Positions 1-12,216 are shown, counted from the first letter of the stretch. The stretch: 64,000 nucleotides of DNA from Fragum whitleyi (GCA_948146395.1 OX411543.1:73743558-73807557); one strand, 5' to 3'. Numbers and translations: made by a program. Notes: generated from the letters alone by a model not told the origin.

Positions 1-240
1 TACTTTGCATCGATTAAGAAACTCAACTTGCTTCTCTTCCCATTTCTTAAATACTACTATATATCTAAATGTAATATGTATTATCCAGTCAAATTTTGAA
101 AAGAAATTGTAACTGTATGTTTTGATCTTGACGCGTATGTCATTGTGATATTTTCATATTTGTATATTGTTATATTGTATGACGAGAAACTGTAAAGTTT
201 AAGTCAATAAAATAATGTCTAATGTCTACTGTCTAATGTC
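1..240 (+). mobile_element. 3' end of a LINE (tail fragment)
   Basis: The first 110 bases stay open in frame 1 and end in a TGA. They are followed by AT-rich sequence, an AATAAA at about 208, and a short imperfect repeat of TAATGTC up to 240. A coding tail, polyadenylation signal and short tandem repeat is the layout of a non-LTR retrotransposon 3' end, like the better preserved LINE at 6117-6297. The coding piece is too short to assign to a clade. Confidence 0.45.
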
Positions 241-482
241 CTACCTGCCAGATGCAGTTGTCCGTTTATTCACAATTTCTCTATACATTCTGTCTTCCTT
301 TGCACACAGGGTAAATTAAGCTGAAACCAGCTCTGCGCTCAGAAAGACAAAGTGGTGCAAGCTGTCACGAATCCTCCTTTTGGCAAACTATAAGGCTTAT
401 ACTTTTAGAACGGTTATTATATTCAAAATTCTTATTGATGGAAGTGACCACTGTCTTTTTCAACCATAAATGAGAAATATAA

Positions 483-662
483 TTACTGGCTCTAAAGGGA
501 TTCGAACCAACGCGGACACGGCAACGTCGCTTATCTGTTTTCCAAGTCTGACGTCCCTAACCACTGTGCTACCGAACAAATCCCTAATGGTTATGGACGT
601 CGGACTTTGAACAGCTAAGCGACATTACCGTTGGGTTCTAATTCCGTGAGAGCCAGTACAAG
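483..662. mobile_element. inverted pair of tRNA-derived SINE segments
   Basis: The minus strand of 483-575 reads as a tRNA-like head: an A box resembling TAGCACAGTGG and a B box GGTTCGAATCC. Bases 588-662 on the plus strand repeat the same sequence, from TTANGGACGTC to GAGAGCCAGTA, in opposite orientation without the A box. The arms are about 75-80 bp with scattered mismatches. Two SINE copies inserted head to head, or a foldback formed from one copy, would explain this. The family name is not recognised. Confidence 0.6.
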
Positions 663-686
663 ACTTATAGAACTGACATTTTGTAC

Positions 687-1129
687 CATTCGGAACATCA
701 TTCGGCTATTTCCGTAAACCGCAACAGACCTCGGATGTATGTAAGGCGGGTGGGTATGTAACAAAATCGTGCATTTTGTTAGGCGGAAACAGTGTAAGAA
801 AAGGCCAGCACTGTGGATTTATATCTTTTAAAGTAAATAACGGCTGAAAAAATCTTTTTTGAGAATGATTCGTCATTCTCAAAAATTAAGATTTTTCAGG
901 CGTTATTTAAGAATCTAAAGATATTTATATTAGGATACGATGGTTTCACGCCAGTGACTTAAACGAGTAGCGTTGGCGACGTCGAATGTTTCACTCACAG
1001 TGTCGAGGGCTAACGCCATTTTAACTGACGTCACCGTGTTTGTCCAATGTTTTCCCGTAATGTTTAAAAATAGTCCGTCTATGTACATCCGAGGTTGATC
1101 GTGAGATTGGCCGAGTGGTGTTCCGAATG
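687..1129 (+). mobile_element. MITE family A, copy 1
   Basis: Terminal inverted repeats start CATTCGGAACATCATTCGGC and end with the matching GCCGAGTGGTGTTCCGAATG. The inner ends carry CCTCGGATGTA on the left and TACATCCGAGG on the right. In the centre is a hairpin with stem TTGAGAATGA and loop TTCG (about 860-883). Copies 2 (17197-17621) and 3 (56392-56663) share the ends and centre. No ORF is present, so it is non-autonomous. A 33-bp imperfect direct repeat flanks it (655-687 and 1128-1160). Confidence 0.8.
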
Positions 1130-1267
1130 TATAAGAATTATAGGACTGACAGTTTGTACCTGGTGTGATATAATGACTCTATTAAAAGTGTCAAAGTATT
1201 CATTAAAGGATCCCATTTGGGTTCCACACGAATGTACCCCTTTAACCAAAAGAGAGTCTTTTAGTTT

Positions 1268-1302
1268 GATCATGCGCATGCGTCAACAATGGCGGACATG
1301 AA
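1268..1302 (+). promoter_or_regulatory. possible internal promoter of the LINE
   Basis: An NRF-1-like ATGCGCATGCG is followed within 10 bp by a YY1-like CAANATGGCGG-type motif, about 130 bp before ORF1. LINE families commonly use internal promoters with YY1-type sites. The assignment here rests on motif resemblance only. Confidence 0.3.
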
Positions 1303-1425
1303 TTTTTCCAGTGATGCAAAATAAAGAAAAAACGGGGAAATGACGTTTGAATTGGACCTCTTCGTTGAATATCAAGTAGGAAACTGTATTGTGATTCATT
1401 GTGAATAAGAGAAAAATCATATTAT

Positions 1426-2686
1426 TTGATGGGAGGCCGTAAGAAAAAAAGAACAGCAGACGAAATATCCCCAGTTGAGAACAAAGGACAAAACAAGAGA
1501 CAAACAAACATGGCTTCCAACAAAAATACGAATAAAAACAGTAATAACGGTAACAATATGAACTCCTCACAACAAGGTATGAACTTAACTCAACATAATA
1601 TTTCCAAAACCCAAGCGTCAGTCCAGTCGGTTAGTCAGTTCAGTCAGCACATCGATCCAGCAAGTCAGATTAACCAGACACCAGTAGCCAACCATACGTA
1701 CTCATTACCCCCTATTTACCAGTACCCACAACCCTATATGGGTATGAATCCTATATCTCCAGTCTACACCCAGTCTACACCCCAGATGAATAATGCACAA
1801 TTACAGCAAGGTAGCAGTGACACGTTACAAACCATATTAGCTCGCCTCGAGAGTTTGGACAGTCGACTCGTTAATATAAATGGGAGGCTTAATCAGTTAG
1901 ACTCTATTTCATTAATTCTATTACAACTAGATTAGAAACCATGGAAAAAACTTTGGAGGATTTAGAAAATAGCCAGACCTTTATAAGCTCTAAATACGAT
2001 GATTGTACCAGCGACATAGCAAAAGCTAATGAAAATATTAAGTCATTGGAGTTAAAGGTTTCGCAGCTTCAGGTTATCAATTCGAAAACATTACAAGAAA
2101 AGGAGGATTTGAAAGATGATATTATCGATTTAAAGTGCCGGTCCATGAGGGACAATTTGATGTTTTTCGGTATTCCCGAGTCTAACGGGTTAACGGTCCT
2201 TGAGAATTTTGAAAGTAGTAGCTATGAAAACAACCACGTGAGCCCACCCCCGAGCGAGATTAATTTACCCGACAATTTTGAAGAGAAAACGGTGAATCCC
2301 AGTGAAAAATTATTGCATGAAAATTGTGAAGAGAAAGTTATGAATTTTTGTGAAAAAATATTAAATATTGATAACCCGAGGGATAAAATTGAAATTGACC
2401 GAGCCCATAGAATTGGTGGACGAGTCCATAACAAAACTAGGCCAATAGTGGTAAAATTTAAAGATACTAGGTCGAAGAATACTGTAAAGGATTCTCTACG
2501 TCATGTCAAACTACGTGGTTCACCCTATAACGTGACAGAGCAATTCCCACCAGAAGTGCAGGCTAAACGGAAGCTACTGTATCCTATAATGCACGAAGCC
2601 AGGAATAACAACAAAAAAGCAGTTTTGGTCGTGATAAACTTTACATAGACAACAAATTGTACGATCCAACGAAGGGAAATGATTAA
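1426..2686 (+). pseudogene. LINE ORF1 (coiled-coil nucleic-acid-binding protein), two frameshifts
   Basis: The first segment (1426-1935) is rich in Asn and Gln with a basic start (GGRKKKRT). It ends in a heptad-like stretch that continues in another frame from about 1908 into the second segment (1941-2648). The second segment has a coiled coil followed by CRSMRDNLMFFGIPE and DRAHRIGG, motifs typical of LINE ORF1 RNA-recognition-like domains. The break near 1905-1916 is a single-base shift. A second shift near 2626-2631 truncates the end: the other frame continues through RDKLYIDN and stops at 2684-2686. The product would coat LINE RNA. ATG 1426 is the first usable start after the putative promoter. 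Either the copy is decayed or the read contains indel errors. Confidence 0.8.
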
Positions 2687-2704
2687 TATGAACGAGAAAG
2701 GCAG

Positions 2705-5700
2705 ATGCTGAATATCGTTTCATGGAATATAGAAAGTCTTCGTAATTCGATTAATGATGATGATTTTTTGAATATAGCGAAAAGTAACGATCTGATATTT
2801 CTTTGTGAAACGTGGCAAACAAAGTATGATCATTTTGAACTTAATGAATATGAGAGTGTTTTTGTACCAAGGCCCGAGAGTATGAACGGTAATGTGAAAA
2901 GAGGTCATGGCGGCATTGGTTTTTTGTATAAAACATATTTAAAATCAGGTATAAACATTGTGGAAAAGGATAATAATGGTTACATGATAGTTAAACTAAA
3001 CCATACTTTTTTCAATATGAATAAAGACCTCTATATTTTATTTATATATGTTCCCCCTAGTAATTCGCGATATTATGAGGCGCCAGATTTTGATTATTTC
3101 GATTTGTTGGGTAGCAAGCTCTCGAAATACTCAGAGTACGGCGATTTCTGTATTATGGGAGATTTAAATGCAAGGTGTGGCGAAAGGCTAGATTATTTCA
3201 ATGATTTATCTGTATTAGATATGTATTTTGAAAGTAATGAGTGTTCTATTTTACCGATTGATAAATTTTCTAGGACGAGTTTAGATAAGTCGATTAATAG
3301 CTCCGGACTGAAGTTACTACAGTTGTGTAAGAACAGCAGTCTGCGAATTGTTAATGGACGGGTTGGAGATGACGCAGCCGATGGTCAATTTACTTATTTG
3401 TCTACAAATGGTTGCAGTCTTATTGATTATGCTCTATTTCCTTGTAACCTTTTCCCTATTATAAATAATTTTATTGTTCATGATTTACAGACATGTTCAT
3501 CACATTCGCCAATTCAACTTGAATTAAAAATATTCACGAATATTGGGGGTACTGATACCTTAAATGAATGTAAAATTGACACTTCTTTGGAAAGTCAAAT
3601 TAGGTGGAAAAATGAAAAGATTGAAGATTACTGCGATCAATTCGTATCTAATATTGGTTATGTTGAAAATATTATAAATAGAATAATTAAAAATGAAACC
3701 GAATTAGACACTGGCATAAATGAGTTATCTAACATTTTCTGTCAATGTGCAAAACATGCTTTTGGACAACAAAGTAATTATCAAAACAAACGTGACCGTA
3801 AATCCAATAACCCGTGGTTTAACCATGAATGTGAGACCGCTAGGCGTGAACTTCGTGTGTCTACTCGAGCATACAAAAAATGTAAGACCCAGATTAATCG
3901 TGACTTAATGATTTCTTGTCAGAGGAGATTTCGCTCTGCAAAAAAACGTGCCAAATTGATATTCAAAAATGAACAAAAACGTAAGCTACATTCATTATCT
4001 CAGAGAAATCCCTCTAAATTCTGGGGGGGAAATAAGAAAAGTAAAATCTATGAATCCTAAATGTAAAGTCAGCGAAGACATGCTTTTTGAACATTTCAAA
4101 ACTCTTTTTTCAAACGATAATGTTTTTAGTAATGACGAAACAGAGAATTTCTTGAGGAATAATGGCGATGGTGATAAATTTGACTTCGAGTTAGACAAAG
4201 ATTTTTCAGTTGAGGAAGTAGTATCAGCGATTAATTGCCTTAATCGTGGTAAAAGCGCTGGTATAGATAAATTACTTCCGGAAATGTTCATCGAATGCAA
4301 AGAGAGTTTAAGTCCCTTTTTATGTAAACTCTTTAATTATATGTACACTGAAAATGTTTATCCACTTAGCTGGACAAAGGGAGTTATTGTCCCGGTACCT
4401 AAAAAAGGCGATTTGTCAGATGTTAACAATTATCGCGCAATTACGTTAACGAGTATTTTTTCAAAAATATTTTCTATTCTACTAGATAATCGATTACGTA
4501 AGTGGGCTGAAAAGGAAAATGTTATCAATGATTGCCAGTTTGGATTTCGTGAAAAAAGGAACACGGTTGATTGTATCTTCATTTTAAATTGCATTATTGA
4601 AAAGGTTGTAAAACGAGAAAAAAAGAAATTGTATTGTTCATTCGTAGATTTTAGGAAGGCGTTTGACCTTGTCTATAGAAACGGAATATGGCAGAAGTTA
4701 TTAAAATACGGAGCTTCAACGAAGATGGTTAAAATGCTTAGAACGATCTATGAAAAAGTTCAATCGTGCGTGCGCAACAACGGACATTATTCTGAGTTTT
4801 TTGAAAGCTATTCAGGTGTTAAGCAAGGTGAGCCGTTATCTCCCTTGCTTTTTATCTTATTTATCAATGATATGTACGAACATTTAGTTTTAAATGATGA
4901 TGATGCTTTCAGTTTAAATGATTTCAAAATATTTATCTTACTTTTTGCGGATGATACAGTTTTGATATCGTACACACCGAAAGGGCTACAAGATTTAATA
5001 AATCAACTGCAATTGTACTGTGATAAATGGGGAATAAGTGTAAATTCCGACAAAACGGTTGTCATAGTTTTTAAACAAGGGAATAGAGCTGAGAATATTG
5101 ATATTTTTTATAACGGAAATCGCGTAAATGTAGTTTCTAAATTTACTTACTTGGGTGTAACAATATCAAGTAATGGAAGTTTCTACCAAGCCCAAAAATT
5201 ATTATCAGAACAAGGGAATAGAGCCCTTTTTTCGCTTTTTTCCCTTTTTGATAAAGTTGAATTTGATACCAAAGATAAGACAAAGTTATTCGATTCCATG
5301 ATAAGTCCAATTTTGAATTACGGATCAGAAATATGGGGGTTCCATAAATCACCGGACGTTGAAAAAATTCACTTACTGTTTTTGAAAAGAATCTTACGCC
5401 TTAACAAAAACGTACCTAGTGTCGCTTTGTATGGAGAATGCGGCCGTTTCCCGCTAAGCGTAACCCGCAATATCAGAGCAATCAAATATTGGTTTAAAAT
5501 AACAACTCGAACTGATAGTCTTATGTACAAATTTTTGTATGATTATTATTCAGATGAATCCACTTATATTAACACATGGTTCAATAATATTAAGAAATTA
5601 TTAGATAAACTGGGTTTTCATTATCTGTGGAATAACACTAATGTAAATGCTGGTCATGTATCAGCTATAGTTCAGCGAATACATGATCAGTATATACAAA

Positions 5701-6116
5701 AGTGGATAAGTGATATTCATGATTCGAATAAACTGTCTACTTACTGTCTTTTTAAGGAAGAATTAACAATGGAAAAATACCTATCTGACGTCATAAACAA
5801 TAAACATAGACGCGCATTAAGTAAATTTAGATGTTCCGACCACAAATTATCAATTGAACTAGGTCGACATAACAATATTGCTCGTTCAAATAGATTATGT
5901 GAACAATGCTCGATGAATGCTATCGAAGACGAATACCACTTTCTTTTGGTCTGTCCAAAATATAGAAATCTGAGAAAAGAATTATTTCCGAGGTACTACT
6001 GCAGATGGCATACCAAGCAAAAGTTTATTCAATTGATGGGTAGTACATCTTCAGTTGTAATCAACAAACTTGCAAAGTACGTTTATCTTGCTTTCAATAC
6101 ACGTTCTTCATTATAG
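2705..6116 (+). pseudogene. LINE ORF2: endonuclease-reverse transcriptase, one frameshift
   Basis: The N-terminal part (2705-4060) is an AP-like endonuclease. It shows SWNIESLRN at the start, CETW with the catalytic Glu, MGDLNARCG, and a terminal SSHSP box. The C-terminal part (reading frame of 3969-6116) is a reverse transcriptase with VDFRKAFDLVYR, GVKQGEPLSPLLF and the catalytic FADDTVL, then YLGVTIS. It ends in a Cys/His motif, CEQC...EYHFLLVC. The two frames meet at a run of seven Gs at 4023-4029. With six Gs the reading frame would be continuous, about 1137 residues, the usual length for such ORF2s. The protein nicks target DNA and primes cDNA synthesis. Confidence 0.9.
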
Positions 6117-6297
6117 ATTTAGACCTAACCATTTTCTAAACTTAAATCTGCTTTTCTCATTTTCTCATTTTATAATTTACTATGCTCAATTTGTATTTAT
6201 TCTCGATGTATTAATACATGTCCTGCCTATTGAAGGCAATGAAACATTGAATGTTTTATGCCAAATAAAGAATTTTGACTTGACTTGACTTGAAAGT

Positions 6298-7935
6298 TCT
6301 TCAAGATGGCAAACCACAGGGAATCATTCCTAACTATTATGATTGCGATGTGATCTGCTTACCCCCTTCAAAGTTAACTTTAATTTAGTCCATCCCTCGT
6401 GAAAAATTGGGAATCGGCATAAATCGTGTTCTCGGTGTTTTTCCTTCTAGATTACAAGCGGAAGATAATGACATAGCAATTTCGTCATTGGTTACGTCAT
6501 ACATTTCTAAATCGTCGTAAGTGCCTTTACACTTTAGATATTTCAATATTGCTATGACGATGACGTAAAAATGGGAAAAAAAATGTTACCACTTTCCTGT
6601 CTTACAATATTTTGGACCTGTCCAAATTCAAAGGTTTTGCAGACGAAAATTTAAAGTCGATTAATTTTGAAAAATAACCATTCTGTAGGGTAGAAAATAG
6701 TGTGAAAAAAGAAGAAATTGCTTGTCTTCTTTTTCACAATGTTTTCTCAATCATAAAATCACAGGCACGTAAAAAGCAGGGATTAAGCAGCAAAGGGTTA
6801 AACATTTTTTTCATAAGAGCTGGACTACCTTGAGAGAGGAGTCATGTAGTCGCATATCCGATTGCGAACAGTTTTTTTTTTTTTATTTTTTTTTTTTTTT
6901 TTTTTTTTTTTTTGTATGTACACGTAGAAAAAAACCGAAATATTTCAATTCTTCTGGTTACAAACGATTAACTATTACTCCTAATGGTTTGATAATTTCC
7001 GAACATTACGGTCTGATGAGTTGTTAGAAAAAACACATTTTGATTCGGGCGCAAACTTTTTACATAAAATCAAAACTGGAAATAATTTAAAATGGGGATA
7101 TAACATTTTCAAGTGAAAATGATTTTGCAATTCTACGATGTGATAAACTGCACCTTTGTAGTTATAAAAGTGTCAAAGTATTGCTCATCAGTTTCAGTTT
7201 TTTCTCCGCACAAATGAAACCTCTAACATGAAAATAAAGAAGAAAACTTTAATCCTTTGAGTCACACGTGACCATTAAGGTCCTCTTGTTTGTATTTTAA
7301 TGACCTGTTTCGTTTTCTCTTTTCTTTCTGAGTCTTTGCATTATCCTAGTACTAAATGTGTTGATTGCTTATCTAGCTAATGTTTTACATTAAAAAATTT
7401 CCTCGTGAAATTAATTTTTTATCATAATACCAACGTGTTGCTTTAACTGAAATATTTACGGTAATATAGGCGCGAATGCGGTTTATAATATAACTGGTAC
7501 ATTTAAAAATGTGAGTTTGATAATCCTCTGAATTGATTGGTGTAAGTGAACTAAAATGTTAGAGCCGATTCCAATTCTTGTACTCGGTTAATGCTTGGCC
7601 AAAAATGACCAAACGCCGTAGTTAATCACGTCTATTTTGAAGCAGCAGATCGGCTGTAAAGACCAACACACAAATCTATTTATAAAACAGTTAGGTTTTT
7701 ATTACAAGGAATTGAAGCACGGATTTAAAGAATGCTAATAAAATATTACTAGTTTCGTTCGTAACTTCAGAATAATCTAGAGGATAATAGTTTGTTTAAG
7801 TGTTAGCTCGTTTTCCCTTTCTTTGTGCGAGAAAACAAAAACCTTATTTTCACAAGTTACAAAGCCACGATAGAAAATATTTGCATAAGGTTATTATATA
7901 AGACTTATGTTATAAAAAGTCGTATACATCAGCCA
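6298..7935. other. no gene seen
   Basis: AT-rich sequence without a supported ORF, splice-consistent exon or recognisable transposon terminus. It contains the poly-T tract listed separately. Confidence 0.5.
6871..6913. repeat. poly-T tract
   Basis: Nearly uninterrupted run of T with one A. No gene is apparent nearby. It may be the relic of a retroposed poly-A tail on the minus strand. Confidence 0.8.
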
Positions 7936-7942
7936 ATATAAA

Positions 7943-8245
7943 GTTGATAAGCTCAGTCGGTAGAGCACCGGACATCAAAGTGAGTTCGATCGCGTTGATT
8001 CAGTTCTCGTGCTAGCATACTAACAAACTAATTGTCTTTTGGATGAGACGTTAAACCGGGGTCCCGTGTGATGGTGCTTAACGCCGAGCACGTTAAAGAA
8101 CCATGGCGGATCTCAGCAGTAGTTTCGTCATGTTTCTTTGCACCTTTTCGCATAACAACTAACCGTCTTCTGGGGGCGTCTCTCATAAGGGCATGTACTA
8201 CGGTAGCGACTATAAATAAACGGAAATACACACTAAATGAAAAAT
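7943..8245 (+). mobile_element. tRNA-derived SINE, family 1, copy 1
   Basis: A degraded tRNA-like head (A box GATAAGCTCAGTCGGTAGAG) is followed by a body containing ATGAGACGTTAAACCG and GCACGTTAAAGAACC, and a tail ending TAAATAAACGGAAATACAC. The body matches 21583-21890 along its length. Such a conserved central block resembles the Meta/MESC-type SINE domain of molluscs; I give that name from memory, as inference. The B box is corrupted in this copy. Confidence 0.8.
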
Positions 8246-8249
8246 GATT

Positions 8250-9683
8250 GTTAAACAATGGTCTGTTACACGTAGCCCTTGATAAAACCCTCTTGAAAGA
8301 AGACAACTTTGCCGACTGACAAAGTGCACCTTTTCCGTCTAATGTCCTGTTAAGAATGTTAAGAATCATACTAAAGGTAGCACAATCCACCTTTACGATG
8401 TTTCGTGTAGAATCTCTCTAAGCCATCTGTCTTCCTGTCAACCAAGCCACTACACAGGTTTCATAATCCCCTTTTGAGCGGATAAACGTCGCTCTAATCA
8501 ACTTTTCTACGGCTTTGTCTTTAACTGGGTTTAACGCTTACATATCGACAATGCGGTCAATTTTAACGACTGGGGTAGATCGAGCTCAGATAGCTTATTT
8601 GTACAAACTGATTCTGATGTAATGTTTCTTTTTTTGTGACATACCTCGTGTTACATTCGCACTTTTGTCGTTGATTAAAAATATTTATTTTTTAGAGATT
8701 TTGTCGGAAATTATATAAAAGAAAAAAAAAACAGCATGACATCATATTACATATAAATCCAGACTTGTAGAATACATGTATACCATTTTTGTAAATATTG
8801 TTCTTGATAATTCAAGTTCAAAGTATAAATAGACGATATCAAAATCTATGCCTACATTTTGAGAAATTTCCTTCCAAATTTTCATTTTGTATTGGTGTAT
8901 GCGTAATAATTAATTATTGTTTGAAACCGACCAACGGATGAAGCTGGTGGGAAGAGGAGCCGTTCGGAATAAAAGCATTTGCAATACATTAAAAAATTGT
9001 ACAAATTATACAATCCTCATTAGAAATTATCATAGTGCTTATTTCGGCATCGAAATACATGTCCATAAAGAAGAAAACATTGCTACCCTTGGACAAAACT
9101 GTTGGATATGGTTTGGTTAAAACTTGAAAACATTGAGTGTGTTTCTATACATATTGGCAGTCTTCAAATGCCCTACAATGTAACGAAATACCCGTGATTA
9201 TTACACAGATGGGCGGGGGTCCTTGTAATCGAACACGTCCTGTTGTTGTTGATTACTAATGGGGTGCCATGGCGAGAAAGTCACGGGAAGTCACGCGATA
9301 TTCTGTGAGAAGTGCAGGTAAAAAACGCGAATACAAAAACACGTTCATCTATTATTGATATCGTCCTGTTAATAACAGTTATTGTTTATGGTGCAACCTG
9401 ATTGAGGTAACAGATCGTTACTAAGACGTAGAACCTAAATATGGCTGCCCAAGATCAATACCCTATTTGACTTGAGGAATCATTAGCACGCAATCTGAAA
9501 TATATACATTCTTTCCAATTAAAATATATCACTTCAAAATGCGTAGAAAAGGCGTACTTTTTTAAACATTACCGAGTTTCAAAAACCTCAATATTCCTTA
9601 TTTTTGCATTGGCGCAAGTATCGTATTTAAGAAATTTGCTTTTTTGGAAGGGATAATGGTCGAAATATGACCACATAAAAACA
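8250..9683. other. no gene seen
   Basis: AT-rich sequence with only short, non-homologous ORFs. No repeat terminus could be defined. Confidence 0.5.
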
Positions 9684-9685
9684 CA

Positions 9686-9766
9686 TATCGCTGGCTCAGC
9701 GCGAAACAGTTGTAACTCCCTATAAACATATAGGGAGTTACAACTGTTTCGCGCTAAGCCATTGAT
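9686..9766. repeat. hairpin-forming inverted repeat
   Basis: The left arm contains CGCGAAACAGTTGTAACTCC and the right arm its reverse complement, about 38 bp each, separated by only a few bases. A related single arm, AACTGTTTCACGCTA, occurs at about 10302, just past the right end of a MITE B copy. It is probably a foldback remnant. Confidence 0.7.
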
Positions 9767-9864
9767 ATCTTATTGTCATCCAGGTATACAAATGAACTAC
9801 TTAAAAGTACATAATATATAAGATGAAATTAGTCCGGATAACCGAATAAGTGAATAAGCATATA

Positions 9865-10295
9865 CAGTTAAGAACATCGTGAAATTGGCAAGATGAATAA
9901 TTTTTGAATGATTAGGGAATGAAATTAAAAGAGTTTGTGGAGTTAATTTTGAGTGAAATTCAAGGGAGGTAAACCTATATCGCTAATTTTGTTCGATATT
10001 CATCACCTCCCCTGTAAAAGATATGCATACTGGGCCTATGCATAGCTTTCTATATTGTCACGAAACTATCATACGCTTACAAAATAACCAAAAAAATGTA
10101 AGTGAAATCAGGATTTAATCTACCGACTTTAATTTTAGATGTACAATATAGATGTTAAATCTTATCATTTTTGTAATTTTTGAGCGTTTTTTAATGGTTG
10201 AAGTGAGTGTTTGGAATGAATGATTGGAGCGCTGAGTAAGCGATTAAGAATGGTTTTTATAGAAATTACAGACAATTTCACATTGTTACTAACTG
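9865..10295 (+). mobile_element. MITE family B, copy 1 (TA target site)
   Basis: Left end CAGTTAAGAACATCGTGAAA, right end the imperfect reverse complement CAATTTCACATTGTTACTAA plus CTG. TA lies on both outer sides, as expected of Tc1/mariner-type insertion. The interior is noncoding and rich in GAATGA-like words. Related copies are at 12217, 14218, 24757, 41009 and 45515. Confidence 0.8.
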
Positions 10296-10329
10296 TAGGC
10301 AACTGTTTCACGCTAGACCAGCGACTTGG

Positions 10330-11040
10330 TGGTTTTATTTCTTAATTTACTATTTACAGGGTCCGGTCGGCTATGTCGATGCAACCATTTAAAGCGAAGA
10401 AATGCGCGTATAAATAGTTCAACAATTTTGCTAACGGTAAATAGTAATTAGCAATCTATCATCCGAATGCACATAACCAACATCATTTAATTAATTCTGG
10501 AAGTCATAAAATTAAGACGTTGTATACGCAAACTTTGATCAACCAAACGTGCAAGGTATTTGTATGTCGCCATCACACGTGTAATTTTTACATCAATTTA
10601 GGTGTTTGTTTTTCTCGCAGGTTCTCCTTGTTTAATTACAAAGTTTCCACTTTCAAGTTGTAAAATTACACACTTCTTGGGAACCAGTAACTTACAACAG
10701 ACTTCGTGCTTTAAGCATACTTGTGTTTCTAAACAAATTTAAGTTTGTTACGGAAAGCAGACAAACGCCAATCTATGGCTATTTACCGAGGGTTGGTCCA
10801 TCAGTTCGTTTACAAATTGAATACAAGTAACTCTTCTTTAATCCATTGTCACACCAGAAGCGTTGATATATTTTCGTAGAAATGTTACACAAAACAAAAA
10901 ATAATTGTAAGAAAATATTTAGTCAAAATAATATCTAAATTTGGAAACGGCGCCGTAGTAACAAAATTCCTTCAAGGCAACTTATGCAAATATCGTAACA
11001 TGAAATTGTTTTCGTCATGTTTAAACGACCTAGAAAATAA
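10330..11040. other. no gene seen
   Basis: AT-rich sequence with no supportable coding or repeat feature. Confidence 0.5.
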
Positions 11041-11048
11041 CATGTCCC

Positions 11049-11174
11049 GCGTTCAGGATCACAAAACGGTGCAAACAGTTTTCCAATTATACCCCGCTTT
11101 GCACGTGTACTTGCGTGCAAAGCGGGGAATAATTGGCTAACTGTTCGCACCGTTTTGTCATCCTGAACGCAAGA
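11049..11174. mobile_element. hairpin MITE family C, copy 1
   Basis: A nearly complete palindrome. The left arm runs from GCGTTCAGGAT through CCCCGCTTTGCACG and the right arm is its reverse complement, with a loop of about 5 bases. Arms are roughly 58-60 bp with few mismatches. The same arms recur at 14643-14766, 33118-33243 and 54190-54347, so this is a dispersed element rather than a chance hairpin. Confidence 0.8.
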
Positions 11175-11337
11175 ATGGCTTGAATAGAAGTTATAAAGAC
11201 AGAGACAATTAATTCAAATCCTAAGCGCTTAATTGCAAGTAGAAATGACGTTGCGACTTTCGAAAATTGAAGATAAGTTCTTTAAGCTTTTTTAAACTCG
11301 ATGGCTTTTTTGTACGAAATTCTCTTTGGTGTTTTTA

Positions 11338-11363
11338 AGTTGGAATGCGGAGCAATTCCAACT
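11338..11363. repeat. short hairpin
   Basis: AGTTGGAAT and ATTCCAACT form a 9-bp perfect stem with an 8-base loop. It lies in noncoding DNA and its function is unknown. Confidence 0.5.
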
Positions 11364-11690
11364 TAGATTTAACAAAACCGCAAAATGAACACAAGATAAT
11401 TTCATTTCGGGTTTCTTGAGAACACATATCACGTGAACAGGATGTGAATACACTTCGGCCTATTTTGTATATCTCATCTTAACAAAGACATACAGTTTAT
11501 TTCATCAAAAAGTAATAATGCTGTACAATTACACAACTATCACTTCGTGTTTATTATCAACACGCTAATTTATGGTTTAAACGACATTTATTGAAAGTTG
11601 CGTACGAATATATTAGTATCACATGTTTGCATAACCATATTTGGAAATCATGTGATAAGTCAAGTCCAATTAGGTCAGCAATTGACAATT

Positions 11691-11828
11691 AGCACTAGCC
11701 AATCACGTGATCTGCTTATTTGGTAATGTCGCGATCTGTTTTCTCAGTATTGTGGCAATAGCACAGACCAATCACGTGATCTGCTTATTTAGTAAGGTCG
11801 CGACCTGTTTTTCGTAGAATTATGTTAT
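11691..11828 (+). repeat. two-copy 69-bp tandem repeat with CCAAT and E-box
   Basis: Two units start at 11691 and 11760. Each contains CCAATCACGTGATCTGC followed by TTATTT and a GTCGCGA(T/C)CTG block. CCAAT next to CACGTGA is a classic NF-Y/bHLH-ZIP pairing, but no transcription unit starting here was found. Confidence 0.7.
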
Positions 11829-12216
11829 AGCTTCTTTTAAAGGTATAGTTTCTCTTTCTGAACGACCTTATTACACATTTAACTTTTGACAAGGTGTTAT
11901 ATTGTAAATTTCAGTCTAAGCTACGAAATAAATACCCTTGTTTAAAGTGAAGATACACTTTTAAAGTTAATATATATTTTTGCAACATATTGTCGTTTGT
12001 CTCCGTCATATTGCAGTTATCTACATGAATGTTTTATTGTAAAAAACCAATACTCATCCAATAAAACCCTTACCATCACATCTTTAATTGAATTATGAAT
12101 ATCTTTGCCCAATTGAATTCCAACACCAAGACAATTTGATATTTGAAACAAACCATCTAGTTCAACTTGCTTTCTTCACATTCTTACACATCAACATGTT
12201 TAAGAGCACCATCATA

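Larger units (their letters stand above)
1216..6297 (+). mobile_element. near full-length two-ORF non-LTR retrotransposon (LINE)
   Basis: The order is 5' UTR, ORF1 (RNA-binding type), ORF2 (AP-endonuclease, reverse transcriptase, C-terminal Cys/His motif) and a 3' UTR with AATAAA at about 6263. It ends in a short TTGAC repeat (6274-6294). The 5' boundary is uncertain; promoter-like motifs lie at 1270-1300. The organisation fits the jockey/CR1/I side of LINEs; the clade was not resolved by eye. Only three single-base frameshifts break the ORFs, so this is a young copy. A second, highly decayed endonuclease fragment lies at 20820-20990. Confidence 0.9.

Noticed and set aside
6830..7027. 65-residue ORF over the poly-T tract
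   Set aside because: Poly-Phe from a homopolymer, not a protein.
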